The position numbers and the translations under genes are program-made. A stretch of 18,062 nucleotides of DNA from Pseudomonadota bacterium (GTDB lineage Bacteria > Pseudomonadota > Gammaproteobacteria > Burkholderiales > Burkholderiaceae_C). The notes beneath the pieces are model-generated. The model was not told where the DNA came from and ran no database searches. It saw nothing but the letters and a program-made list of their open reading frames with translations. The DNA is taken from NCBI GenBank assembly GCA_023418355.1, contig JAEZZU010000183.1, positions 1 to 18,062 on the forward strand, given 5' to 3'. Of this stretch, positions 1-7,377 are shown piece by piece; position 1 is the stretch's first letter, and every line of letters begins with the position of its first letter.

Positions 1-895
1 CGCTGGAATTGGGCTCGCGGCCTTCGCGGATGGCGGCGAAGAATTCGCGGTCCTGCAGCTCGATACCGTTCATGGACACGTCCACCTTGGACACGTCAAT
101 CTTCTCTTCCTTGCCGTTGACCAGATCATCGTAGCGTGCGATGTAGGTGCCGGTGTCGCCGATGTAGCGGAAGAAGGTGCCCAGAGGACCATCGTTGTTG
201 AAGGACAGGCTCAGGGTGCAGATCGCACCGTTGGCGGCCTTGAGCTGGATGCTCATGTCCATGGCAATGCCCAGTTCTGGGTGGATGGGGCCCTGGATGG
301 CGTTGGCCTTCACGATGGGGCTGCCAGCCTGGTAGGCGAACAGGTCCACGGTGTGGGCAGCATGGTGCCACAGCAGGTGGTCGGTCCAGCTGCGGGGCTG
401 GCCCAGCGCGTTCATGTTGGTGCGGCGGAAGAAGTAGGTCTGCACATCCATTTGCTGGATGTTGAATTCACCGGCCTTGATCTTCTTGTTCACCCACTGG
501 TGGCTGGGGTTGAAGCGGCGGGTGTGGCCCACCATGGCCACCTTGCCGGTTTCCTTTTGCACCTTCAGCACTTCTTCGGCTTCCGCCCAGCTGTCGGCCA
601 GAGGAATTTCCACCTGCACGTGCTTGCCAGCCTTCATGCACTGGATGGCCTGCGAGGCGTGCATCTGTGTGGGGGTGCACAGAATCACGGCATCCACTTC
701 GGGCAGTGCCAGGGCTTCGGCCAGATCGGTGGTCACGTGGCCGATGCCGTACTTGGCAGCCACTTCCTGGGTGGGTTCCAGACGGCGGCCCACCAGCGAC
801 ACGACTTCCACGCCGTCAATGTTCTTGATGCCGTCCAGGTGCTTGATACCGAATGCGCCAGCGCCAGCCAGCGCGACTTTGATGGTCTTGCTCAT
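1..895 (-). CDS. pmdC: 4-carboxy-2-hydroxymuconate-6-semialdehyde dehydrogenase (PmdC/LigC), C-terminus missing
   Basis: Oxidises 4-carboxy-2-hydroxymuconate-6-semialdehyde, in its cyclic hemiacetal form, to 2-pyrone-4,6-dicarboxylate with NAD(P)+. This is the step after ring cleavage in the cytoplasmic protocatechuate 4,5 pathway. The reading frame gives 298 residues before the window edge; family members have about 315-320, so roughly 20 C-terminal residues are missing. It starts MSKTIKVALAGAGAFGIKHL, a GxGxxG dinucleotide-binding fold at the N-terminus, followed by the Gfo/Idh/MocA pattern VILCTPTQMHA and the substrate-domain motif GHTRRFNP. The start ATG overlaps the stop of the dioxygenase gene (TAATG), which indicates translational coupling. 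It is the last visible gene of the pmd operon. Identification rests on resemblance to LigC/PmdC and on context. Confidence 0.93.
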   Translation of the reverse strand, partial: MSKTIKVALAGAGAFGIKHLDGIKNIDGVEVVSLVGRRLEPTQEVAAKYGIGHVTTDLAEALALPEVDAVILCTPTQMHASQAIQCMKAGKHVQVEIPLADSWAEAEEVLKVQKETGKVAMVGHTRRFNPSHQWVNKKIKAGEFNIQQMDVQTYFFRRTNMNALGQPRSWTDHLLWHHAAHTVDLFAYQAGSPIVKANAIQGPIHPELGIAMDMSIQLKAANGAICTLSLSFNNDGPLGTFFRYIGDTGTYIARYDDLVNGKEEKIDVSKVDVSMNGIELQDREFFAAIREGREPNSS

Positions 896-2253
896 TATTG
901 GTTCTCCAAAATCAGATGGCCTACGGCCGTGTTCGATGCAGGAACGTGGAAGAAGCGGTGCACCAGCTTGGGTGCCTTGCCGCTGCCAGCCACGTCAGAC
1001 ATGGCACCGCGTGCGATCAGCCACATCACCAGCTCAATGCCTTCGCTGCCAGCTTCACGCACGTATTCGATGTGTGGCACCTTGGCCAGTTCGGCAGGCT
1101 CTGCCACCAGGCGATCGAGGAAGCGGTTGTCCCATTCCTTGTTGATCAGACCGGCGCGCGGACCCTGCAGCTGGTGGCTCATGCCACCTGTGCCCCAGAT
1201 CTGCACCTTGATGGGCTTGTCGTAGCTCTCGATGGCCTTGCGAATGGCCTGGCCCAGCGCAAAGCAGCGCTGGCCCGAGGGCACAGGGTACTGCACCACG
1301 TTGACGTGGAAGGGAATCACCTTGCAGGGCCAGTTTTCGGGCTGACCGAACATCAGCGACAGAGGCACCGTGAGGCCGTGGTCCACCTTCAGGTCGTTGA
1401 CGATGGTCAGGTCAAAGTCCTGCTGGATGACGGACTGCGCAATGTGCGAAGCCAGCTCTGGGTCGCCCTGCACCTTGGGCACGGGGCGAGCGCCGTAGCC
1501 TTCGTCGGCAGGCTCGAACTCGGCGGCCGTACCAATCGCAAACGTGGGGATCACACCCAGGTCGAACGAGGTGGCATGGTCGTTGTAGACGAGGAAGATC
1601 ACGTCGGGCGTGTTTTCCTTCATCCACTCCTTGGAAGGCTGGTAGCCGTCAAACAGCGGTTTCCAGTAAGGCTCCTCGGTCTTGCCCTGGTCTACGGCCA
1701 CGCCAATGGCGGGCACGTGCGAGGTGTAGACCGATGCGGTGATGGTGGCGCGGCCTTCTGGCTGCGCGCCTTCAGCCTGCTCGATGGCCTCGGCCAGCGC
1801 ATGCTGGGCCTGTGCTTCCTGCCACTCCTCCCAGGCCTTGGACATGGCCATGGGACCCTGGGCATCGCCGTCTTCACCCACATAGCGGTTGCCGTCCGCC
1901 TTGCGGCCACCACCCAGCATCATGGCGCGGTACTGCTCCTCGCTCATGCCGGTCATGGAGCCTGCCATCTGCTGGAAGCTCAGGCCGTCGGTCGCGCCCA
2001 GCTTGGACAGGAAGTAGATGTTGCCGCCGGTGCGCATCATCCAGTTCAGGTCACGTGCCTTGACGGCGGCCTTTTGCTCATCCGTCATGGGCCATTCGGC
2101 CAGGTAGGCGTCTTCGTCGGCCTTGAAGCGCGTGCGGTTTTCCGCCTTCATCAGGCTCATGCAGAACTGGTTGAGCCAGTAGCCCTTGCGGCTTTGGTCG
2201 GCATCGAAAATGGTCGTGCCTGGGACGTCCAGATAAGGTTTGTCCAGTGCCAT
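895..2253 (-). CDS. pmdAB: Protocatechuate 4,5-dioxygenase, alpha and beta subunits fused (PmdA-PmdB)
   Basis: Extradiol Fe(II) dioxygenase that opens protocatechuate between C4 and C5. In most bacteria this is a heteromer of a LigA-type alpha subunit (about 140-150 residues) and a LigB-type beta subunit (about 290-300). Here both lie in one uninterrupted 452-codon frame. Residues 1-130 match LigA (RKGYWLNQF, SLMKAENR, GGNIYFLSK, MAGSMTGM). A linker of about 35 residues rich in Glu, Gln and Ala follows (about 133-167), and LigB begins at ITASVYTSHVPAIG. The LigB iron ligands His12, His61 and Glu242 correspond to His179, His226 and Glu407, and catalytic His195 to His360 (GTGGMSHQLQGPRAG). I saw no stop codon or plausible start at the junction. 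The domain order (A then B) is the reverse of fused gallate dioxygenases such as GalA/DesB. A good Shine-Dalgarno site (AGGAGAG) precedes the ATG. It lies 26 bp after pmdD and overlaps pmdC by one base. Confidence 0.93.
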   Translation of the reverse strand: MALDKPYLDVPGTTIFDADQSRKGYWLNQFCMSLMKAENRTRFKADEDAYLAEWPMTDEQKAAVKARDLNWMMRTGGNIYFLSKLGATDGLSFQQMAGSMTGMSEEQYRAMMLGGGRKADGNRYVGEDGDAQGPMAMSKAWEEWQEAQAQHALAEAIEQAEGAQPEGRATITASVYTSHVPAIGVAVDQGKTEEPYWKPLFDGYQPSKEWMKENTPDVIFLVYNDHATSFDLGVIPTFAIGTAAEFEPADEGYGARPVPKVQGDPELASHIAQSVIQQDFDLTIVNDLKVDHGLTVPLSLMFGQPENWPCKVIPFHVNVVQYPVPSGQRCFALGQAIRKAIESYDKPIKVQIWGTGGMSHQLQGPRAGLINKEWDNRFLDRLVAEPAELAKVPHIEYVREAGSEGIELVMWLIARGAMSDVAGSGKAPKLVHRFFHVPASNTAVGHLILENQ

Positions 2254-2279
2254 GCTTGTCTCTCCTGTGTAGCGACGAC

Positions 2280-3212
2280 TTAAGCCTCTTCAGGCCAGTA
2301 CAGACGCATGGGGTTGTCCACCAGCAGCTTGCGCTGCAGCTCGGCGGTCGGCGCAATGTGGGGGATGAAGTCCACCAGCAGACCGTCGTCGGGCATGTGG
2401 TCCTTGAGGTTGGGGTGTGGCCAGTCGGTGCCCCACAGCACGCGGTCGGGAAACTCTTCCACCACGCGGCGCGCAAAAGGCACGACGTCCTGGTAGGCGT
2501 TCTGTTCGCCATTGAGGGCCTTGGGGCCGGTGACGGACAGGCGCTCGGGGCAGGACACCTTGCTCCACACGTTCTTGTGCTCGCGCATGAACTTCAGGAA
2601 CAGGGCGAACTCCTCGCTGTCCACGCCCTTGCTCACGTCGGGGCGGCCCATGTGGTCCACCACCACCGTGGTGGGCAGTGCGGTGAAGAAGTCCCACAGC
2701 TCGGGCAGGTCCACGGCTTCAAAGTAGATCACCACGTGCCAGCCCAGCTTGGCAATGCGGCCGGCGATTTCCATCAGCTCGTCCTTGGGCGTGAAGTCCA
2801 CCAGACGCTTGACGAAGTTAAAGCGCACGCCGCGCACGCCAGCTGCGTGCAGTGCCTGCAGTTCTTCATCGGTCACGCTGCGCTTGACGGTGGCCACGCC
2901 ACGCGCCTTGCCGCCGGAGGCCAGGCAGGCATCGACCATGGCGCGATTGTCCGCACCATGGCAGGTGGCCTGCACGATCACGTTGCGGGCAAAGCCCAGG
3001 TGGTCGCGCAGGGCAAACAGCTGCTCCTTGCTGGCATCGCAGGGGGTGTACTTGCGCTCAGGCGCATAGGGGAATTGCTCGCCGGGGCCAAACACGTGGC
3101 AGTGCGCATCCACTGCGCCTGCGGGCAGCTGGAACTTGGGCTTGGAAGGCCCGGTATACCAGTCCAGCCAGCCATTGGTTTTGGTGAAGTCGCCTGTGGT
3201 GGGTTTGCTCAT
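2280..3212 (-). CDS. pmdD: 2-pyrone-4,6-dicarboxylate (PDC) hydrolase, LigI type
   Basis: Hydrolyses the lactone 2-pyrone-4,6-dicarboxylate to 4-oxalomesaconate / 4-carboxy-2-hydroxymuconate, the step after PmdC. The 310-residue protein is an amidohydrolase-superfamily member of the LigI (COG3618-like) type. The first metal-site motif reads DAHCHVFGP (His37, His39). VDHMGRP places His187, and GTDWPHP places Asp263 as the probable general base; these correspond to His31, His33, His180 and Asp248 of LigI. The spacing and length agree with the family. LigI is known to work without a bound metal despite this fold. The ribosome-binding site is a purine-rich GAAGGAAGG. It lies 19 bp after pmdF in the operon. 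Confidence 0.93.
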   Translation of the reverse strand: MSKPTTGDFTKTNGWLDWYTGPSKPKFQLPAGAVDAHCHVFGPGEQFPYAPERKYTPCDASKEQLFALRDHLGFARNVIVQATCHGADNRAMVDACLASGGKARGVATVKRSVTDEELQALHAAGVRGVRFNFVKRLVDFTPKDELMEIAGRIAKLGWHVVIYFEAVDLPELWDFFTALPTTVVVDHMGRPDVSKGVDSEEFALFLKFMREHKNVWSKVSCPERLSVTGPKALNGEQNAYQDVVPFARRVVEEFPDRVLWGTDWPHPNLKDHMPDDGLLVDFIPHIAPTAELQRKLLVDNPMRLYWPEEA

Positions 3213-3231
3213 GGTGCTCGCCTTCCTTCAC

Positions 3232-3915
3232 TTAGTCGATGTAGCGCAGGCCGGCCTTTTCCAGGGGCTCGCGCATCTTGTACATGTCCAGACCCAGCAC
3301 GCCGGAGGCCAGCTTGGCGCGCTTTTCGCCTTCAAAGCTCTCGCGCTTCTGGGCTGCTTCCAGCACCTGGGCCGCACGGGCTGCGGGCACGCAGACCACG
3401 CCGTCATCATCAGCCACGATCACGTCACCGGGCGTGACGATCTGGCCCGCGCACACCACGGGGATGTTCACCGAGCCCAGCGTCGCCTTGATGCAGCCCT
3501 TGGCCGAGATGGCCTTGCTCCACACGGGGAAGTTCATTTCCTGCAGCGTCTTCACATCGCGCACACCGGCGTCGATGATCAGGGCGCGTGCGCCGCGGGA
3601 CTGGAAGCTGGTCGCCAGCAGGTCGCCAAAGTAGCCGTCGGTGCACTCGGCGGTGATGGCTGCCACCACGATGTCGCCGGGCTGAATCTGCTCGGCCACC
3701 ACGTGCATCATCCAGTTGTCACCGGGGTGCAGCAGCACGGTCACGGCCGTGCCGGAGACCTGGCAGCCGGAATAGATGGGGCGCATATAGGGCTTGAGCA
3801 GGCCTACGCGGCCCATGGCTTCGTGCACGGTGGCCGAGCCCAGAGCGCCCAGCGCATCGGCGGCTGCGCGGTCTGCGCGCTGAATATTGCGATACACCAC
3901 ACCAAGTTCGTACAT
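3232..3915 (-). CDS. pmdF: 4-carboxy-4-hydroxy-2-oxoadipate (CHA) aldolase
   Basis: Class II, divalent-metal-dependent retro-aldolase that cleaves 4-carboxy-4-hydroxy-2-oxoadipate to pyruvate and oxaloacetate. This is the last step of the pathway and feeds the TCA cycle. The 227 residues have the RraA-like swivelling beta/alpha fold: GSATVHEAMGR near the N-terminus, GDLLA at 97-101, and IIDAGVRD with Arg119-Asp120, which corresponds to the catalytic Arg123 and metal-binding Asp124 of the Pseudomonas HMG/CHA aldolase. The C-terminal helix that distinguishes aldolases from RraA is present. An AAAAGGA ribosome-binding site precedes the ATG. A 108-bp gap carrying two hairpins separates it from pmdE upstream, the largest spacing inside the operon. 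Confidence 0.93.
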   Translation of the reverse strand: MYELGVVYRNIQRADRAAADALGALGSATVHEAMGRVGLLKPYMRPIYSGCQVSGTAVTVLLHPGDNWMMHVVAEQIQPGDIVVAAITAECTDGYFGDLLATSFQSRGARALIIDAGVRDVKTLQEMNFPVWSKAISAKGCIKATLGSVNIPVVCAGQIVTPGDVIVADDDGVVCVPAARAAQVLEAAQKRESFEGEKRAKLASGVLGLDMYKMREPLEKAGLRYID

Positions 3916-3937
3916 GGCTTTTTCCTTTTCCTGAAAA

Positions 3938-4013
3938 GATAGCTGTTAGCGCTTGCAAACACTTGGTTTCAAATACTTTTCTATTTGAAAGCCTTGCATG
4001 ACAAGCGCAAGGC
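3938..4013. repeat. Intercistronic hairpin pair and possible dispersed-repeat remnant between pmdE and pmdF
   Basis: The 108-bp gap between pmdE and pmdF holds no gene. It contains a perfect 9-bp inverted repeat with a 6-base loop (TTTCAAATA / TATTTGAAA, 3967-3990) and, directly next to it, a perfect 7-bp inverted repeat with a 9-base loop (GCCTTGC / GCAAGGC, 3991-4013). The left part (GATAGCTGTTAGCGCTTG, about 3938-3956) resembles a short intergenic sequence (AGCTGCTAGCGCTTG type) that I remember as dispersed in Comamonadaceae genomes; that part is recollection. The AT-rich composition differs from the surrounding genes. There is no U-tract of the kind expected for a terminator on the operon strand. 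A role in RNA processing or differential stability is inferred. Confidence 0.5.
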
Positions 4014-4023
4014 GCTCTGTTTT

Positions 4024-5052
4024 TTACTTACCCTGGGCCTTCAATGCGGCATCCAGACGGGTGAACACGCGGCGTGCATTGCCTTCGTAGACCATGTGCT
4101 TTTCTTCAGCCGTCAGGTTCTGCGTGGCTTCGATGTAGCGCTTGGTGTCGTCGTAGTAGTGACCGGTGCGGGGGTCGATGCCGCGCACCGCGCCAATCAT
4201 TTCGCTGGCAAACAGGATGTTCTTGACGGGGATGACTTCGGTCAGCAGGTTGATGCCAGGCTGGTGGTAGACGCAGGTGTCGAAGTAGATGTTGTTGAGC
4301 AGGTGCTCTTCCAGCAAAGGCTTTTTCATCTCCTGCGCCAGACCGCGGTAGCGGCCCCAGTGGTAGGGTGCTGCGCCGCCGCCATGGGGAATCAGGAACT
4401 TCAGGGTCGGGAAGTCCTTGAACAGATCGCCCTGGATCAGCTGCATCACGGCCGTGGTGTCGGCATTGATGTAGTGCGCGCCCGTGGTGTGGAAGCACGC
4501 GTTGCAGCTGGTGGAGACGTGGATCATCGCGGGGATGTCGTACTCCACCATCTTTTCATAGATGGGGTACCAGCTGCGGTCGGTCAGCGGAGGCGAAGTC
4601 CAGTGGCCGCCCGATGGATCAGGGTTCAGGTTGAGGCCCACGTTGCCGTACTGCTCCACGCACTTGACCAGCTCAGGAATGCAGGTCTTGGGGTCCACGC
4701 CAGGCGACTGGGGCAGCATGGCGGCGGGGATGAAGTGGTCTGGGAACAGCTGGCTGACGCGGTAGCACAGCTCGTTACAGATGGCGGCCCAGGTGCTGGA
4801 AGTCTGGAAGTCACCAATGTGGTGGGCCATGAACGACGCACGGGGACTGAAGATGGTCAGGTCCGAGCCACGCTCCTTCATCAGGCGCAGCTGGTTGGTT
4901 TCGATGCTCTCACGGATCTCGTCGTCGCTGATCTTCAGCTCCGACACCTTGGGTGCCACGCTGGGGTCCTTGAGACCGGCGATCTGGCGATCGCGCCAGG
5001 CACCCAGTGCTGCAGGCGCCGTGGTGTAGTGGCCGTGTACGTCAATAATCAT
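4024..5052 (-). CDS. pmdE: 4-oxalomesaconate (OMA) hydratase, LigJ type
   Basis: Adds water to 4-oxalomesaconate / 4-carboxy-2-hydroxymuconate to give 4-carboxy-4-hydroxy-2-oxoadipate. It is an amidohydrolase-fold zinc hydratase. The metal ligands of LigJ (His6, His8, His178, Glu284) sit at the same numbers here: MIIDVHGHY gives His6 and His8, AMIHVS gives His178, FASEMIGAV gives Glu284. IPHGGGA near 221-227 is also characteristic. I chose the ATG at 5052, giving 342 residues, because AAGGAGA lies 8 bases upstream and the family starts at MIIDVHGH. The frame stays open to another ATG at 5082, which would add ten residues with no family counterpart and would include that ribosome-binding site. 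It is 66 bp downstream of pmdK. Confidence 0.94.
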   Translation of the reverse strand: MIIDVHGHYTTAPAALGAWRDRQIAGLKDPSVAPKVSELKISDDEIRESIETNQLRLMKERGSDLTIFSPRASFMAHHIGDFQTSSTWAAICNELCYRVSQLFPDHFIPAAMLPQSPGVDPKTCIPELVKCVEQYGNVGLNLNPDPSGGHWTSPPLTDRSWYPIYEKMVEYDIPAMIHVSTSCNACFHTTGAHYINADTTAVMQLIQGDLFKDFPTLKFLIPHGGGAAPYHWGRYRGLAQEMKKPLLEEHLLNNIYFDTCVYHQPGINLLTEVIPVKNILFASEMIGAVRGIDPRTGHYYDDTKRYIEATQNLTAEEKHMVYEGNARRVFTRLDAALKAQGK

Positions 5053-5118
5053 GGCAAGTTCTCCTTGTGAGAAAGTTTTCAATGCGAAAGTCCTGCTGCC
5101 TCTGGGTGAGCCTGTGGC

Positions 5119-6471
5119 TCAGTCCTTGGGGCTGCCCCAGTGTTTGATCAGCAGTGCAACCATGGCCACCACACCTGCCATGGCGACCACCGTAAAAATC
5201 TCGCTGAAGCTCAGTTCACGTGCGGCCAGCTCCGCCACCAGGAACGAGCCTGCAATACCGCCAAAGCGGCCAATACCCAGCATCCAGGCCACGCCTGTCG
5301 CACGGCCGCTGGTGGGGTAGAAACCTGCTGCCAGCGCGGGCATGGAGGACTGGGCCGTGTTCATGATGGTGCCGGCAATGAACACCACAGCCACCAGCCC
5401 ACCCAGATTGCCGGCCGACTGGCCAATCCACCAGATGCTCACGGCCGTCAGCGCATAGCCACCGGCGATCACGGCCGTGGCGTTGAAGCGGTCCATCAGC
5501 CAGCCGCAGAAAATCGCACCCACGCCGCCCAGCGGGAAGAGCGCTGCCACCAGCGTGGCGGTCTTGGGGTCCAGACCGCCTTCCTTGAACAGCACGGGCA
5601 TCCAGTTCATCAGCGCGTAGAAAATGACCAGGCCCATGAAGTAGGCAATCCACAGCATCACCGAGCCCAGCGCATAGCGCTTGGACAGCACCACGGCCAG
5701 ACCGCTCTGGCCTTGCTCGACCTGCTTGTGCTCGGTCATCACAAAGCGCTGCACACCCTGCAGTGACTTGCCGGTGATGTTTTGCATCACGCTGCGAATG
5801 CGCTGCACGTCATAGCCCTTGGCCAGCATGTAGCGCACGGACTCCGGCAGCAGCAGTACCAGCAGCACCAGCAGCACCAAAGGTGCGATGCCGCCCAGAA
5901 TCAACACACTGCGCCAGCCAAAATTCGGAATCATCCAGGCCGCCAGAAAGCCGCCAAATGCCGAACCCAGCGGAAAGCCACAGAACATGGCATTGGTCAG
6001 CATGGAGCGGCGGGCATCGGGGCAGTATTCGCTCATCAAGGTCACAGCATTGGGCATGGCAGCGCCCAGACCCACACCTGTCACAAAGCGGCAGATGGTC
6101 AGCTCTTCAATGCTGTGCGACCAGCCAGACACCAGACAGGCCACGCCCATGACCAGCACGGAGCTGATCAGCACCGCCTTGCGGCCAAAGCGGTCAGCCA
6201 GCGGCCCGGAAGCCACGGCACCCGCTGCCAGACCAAACAGCGCCGCGCTGAGCACTGGCGCCAGCGCAGGCTTGGAGATGCCCCATTCATTGATCAGCGA
6301 GGGTGCGATATAGCCAATGGCTGCCGTGTCAAAGCCGTCGAGCAGCACAATGGTGAAGCACAGGGCAAAAATGACCCATTGAAAACGTGAGAACGGATGC
6401 TCGTTGAGCATGGTCTGCACGTTGACTGCATCGTTACGGTCAGCAGCGTCCGTTTGGGGGGATTGGGTCAT
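5119..6471 (-). CDS. pmdK: Protocatechuate/4-hydroxybenzoate transporter, MFS aromatic acid:H+ symporter family
   Basis: Inner-membrane proton symporter of the AAHS family (PcaK type), probably importing protocatechuate and perhaps 4-hydroxybenzoate. The 450-residue length and roughly 12 hydrophobic segments fit the family. Helix 1 carries the AAHS signature LDGFDTAAIGY (Asp45, Asp48). The loop between helices 2 and 3 carries the MFS motif GPLADRFGRK (89-98), and a weaker repeat GWLMDRFNA occurs in the second half. The start ATG follows GAGAGACAGAG, a weak but usable ribosome-binding site. The stop codon lies inside a short perfect inverted repeat (TGAGCC-TGT-GGCTCA, 5107-5121). Its place between the SBP-fold gene and pmdE matches the remembered pmdUKEFDABC order of Comamonas sp. 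E6. Exact substrate preference cannot be read from sequence. Confidence 0.9.
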   Translation of the reverse strand: MTQSPQTDAADRNDAVNVQTMLNEHPFSRFQWVIFALCFTIVLLDGFDTAAIGYIAPSLINEWGISKPALAPVLSAALFGLAAGAVASGPLADRFGRKAVLISSVLVMGVACLVSGWSHSIEELTICRFVTGVGLGAAMPNAVTLMSEYCPDARRSMLTNAMFCGFPLGSAFGGFLAAWMIPNFGWRSVLILGGIAPLVLLVLLVLLLPESVRYMLAKGYDVQRIRSVMQNITGKSLQGVQRFVMTEHKQVEQGQSGLAVVLSKRYALGSVMLWIAYFMGLVIFYALMNWMPVLFKEGGLDPKTATLVAALFPLGGVGAIFCGWLMDRFNATAVIAGGYALTAVSIWWIGQSAGNLGGLVAVVFIAGTIMNTAQSSMPALAAGFYPTSGRATGVAWMLGIGRFGGIAGSFLVAELAARELSFSEIFTVVAMAGVVAMVALLIKHWGSPKD

Positions 6472-6525
6472 CTCTGTCTCTCAATTTCTTCTAGCGCGCA
6501 CACCAGCCACGGCGCGAGTGGCATA

Positions 6526-6555
6526 CATGCCCGTGTGCCGCAGCGCACGGGCATG
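6526..6555 (-). other. Strong intercistronic hairpin between the first gene and pmdK
   Basis: CATGCCCGTG and CACGGGCATG form a perfect 10-bp inverted repeat around a 10-base loop, which can itself extend the stem by a few pairs. It fills most of the 91-bp gap before pmdK. No U-tract follows on the operon strand, so it is not a canonical terminator. It could act as an RNA processing or stability element, or lower expression of the downstream genes relative to the first gene. Confidence 0.6.
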
Positions 6556-6562
6556 GTCGGAA

Positions 6563-7258
6563 TCAGCCCCCGACCGCAGCCATGCCCTGGCGCTGCTTGG
6601 CCTCGGTCGCCGCAGGCGACGCCATGAAGGCCAGCAGACGCTGCACAGCTTCTGCGTGGGGAGTAGATGCAACCACAGCACCGGAGAACACCGTATCAAT
6701 GGCCACGGCCTGCGGCAGCGTGCCCACGATCTGAATGCCCGGTACATGAATCAGTTCCGACAACTGCTGAAAGCCCAGCGCCACAGCGCCACGGGCGACG
6801 AGCGAACCTACAGGAACCCCGGGGCGGGCCTGCACCATGCGCGACTGCACCTGGGCAGCAATGCCCCAACGTTCTAGCAGCTGCAGCAAAGCCAGACCGC
6901 TGGGACCGGTCGAATAACCAATGGCGGGAGCGTTCATGACGGCCTGGCGCAGGGCCTCTTCGGTGCTGATGTCCGGTGCCTTGGCACTCGCTGGCACGGC
7001 CACTGCGGTGCTCGAGAGCATCAGATCCACCTGGCTGCCAGCCAGCACATGACCTGCGTTTTCCAGATTCTGGATGGCGTTCGCAGCCAGGAACACCACA
7101 TCAAAAGCTTCCCCATTGCGCACGCGCTGTGCTGCATCCACGCCACCTACAGACTCGATGTCGACAGGCTCTCCGCCTTGTGCCTGCCAAGCCTGCACCA
7201 GATCCGCCAGCACCTGACGGGTGGCCATGGATGAAATACCTCGTAATACAGCGCTCAC
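6563..7258 (-). CDS. Leaderless ModA-like (type II periplasmic-binding fold) protein at the pmdU position; candidate OMA tautomerase
   Basis: First gene of the pmd operon, 231 residues from a GTG start at 7258. I prefer this start because AGAGGAG lies about 9 bases upstream and the protein then begins at SAVLRGISSMATRQVL; the frame remains open upstream to 7345. The sequence has the ModA/SBP_bac_11 pattern: an N-terminal strand and helix, GEAFDVVFLAA (about 54-64), a hinge region, YSTGPSGLALLQLLERWG, LVARGAVALGFQQLSEL, and a C-terminal HAEAVQRLLAFMASPAA helix. There is no signal peptide or lipobox, so it should be cytoplasmic, and no ABC permease or ATPase is nearby. The pathway needs an isomerase to interconvert OMA and 4-carboxy-2-hydroxymuconate (LigU/PmdU/GalD activity), and no PrpF-like gene is visible. 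Aconitate isomerase of Pseudomonas is, as I remember, also a ModA-like protein acting on a similar tricarboxylate. The isomerase role is inferred; a small-molecule sensor is the alternative. Confidence 0.8.
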   Translation of the reverse strand: MSAVLRGISSMATRQVLADLVQAWQAQGGEPVDIESVGGVDAAQRVRNGEAFDVVFLAANAIQNLENAGHVLAGSQVDLMLSSTAVAVPASAKAPDISTEEALRQAVMNAPAIGYSTGPSGLALLQLLERWGIAAQVQSRMVQARPGVPVGSLVARGAVALGFQQLSELIHVPGIQIVGTLPQAVAIDTVFSGAVVASTPHAEAVQRLLAFMASPAATEAKQRQGMAAVGG

Positions 7259-7377
7259 TGGGGTCGTCTCCTCTGTTCTCATCAGCGCAGGCATTGAGCA
7301 CTGCGCTCTTATCTTTGATATCTCTTGTACCCATTGTGGGGGCAAGCCTCCCCCGGGGCTAGGGGAAGGTCGCGCTA
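7259..7377 (-). promoter_or_regulatory. pmd operon promoter region
   Basis: The 155-bp gap between the pobA stop and the first pmd gene contains no gene. On the minus strand a possible -35 (TTGCCC, about 7345-7340) and -10 (TATCAA, about 7320-7315) are separated by about 19 bp. Both are weak matches, as expected for an activator-dependent promoter. The implied start near 7308 puts the upstream LysR box centre at about -83. A 5-bp GC hairpin (GGGGG-N7-CCCCC, 7338-7354) lies in between and has no U-tract, so read-through from pobA is possible. The ribosome-binding site AGAGGAG precedes the GTG start. Confidence 0.4.

Noticed and set aside
1720..1860. Possible separate start for a beta subunit inside the fused dioxygenase gene
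   Set aside because: The only ATG codons near the junction (MAMSKAWEEW, about 1840-1850) lie well upstream of the LigB start and lack a good ribosome-binding site. None occurs at the usual LigB start, so a true fusion is the simpler reading.
898..2283. A 461-codon plus-strand open frame opposite the dioxygenase gene
   Set aside because: It is a shadow frame with biased composition and no family motifs. The minus strand encodes complete LigA and LigB domains.
5050..5082. Upstream ATG at 5082 for pmdE
   Set aside because: It would place the AAGGAGA ribosome-binding site inside the gene and add ten residues before the conserved MIIDVHGH start.
7338..7354. GGGGG-N7-CCCCC hairpin as a pobA terminator
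   Set aside because: The stem is only 5 bp and no U-tract follows on the minus strand; I treat it as incidental or at most a weak attenuator.
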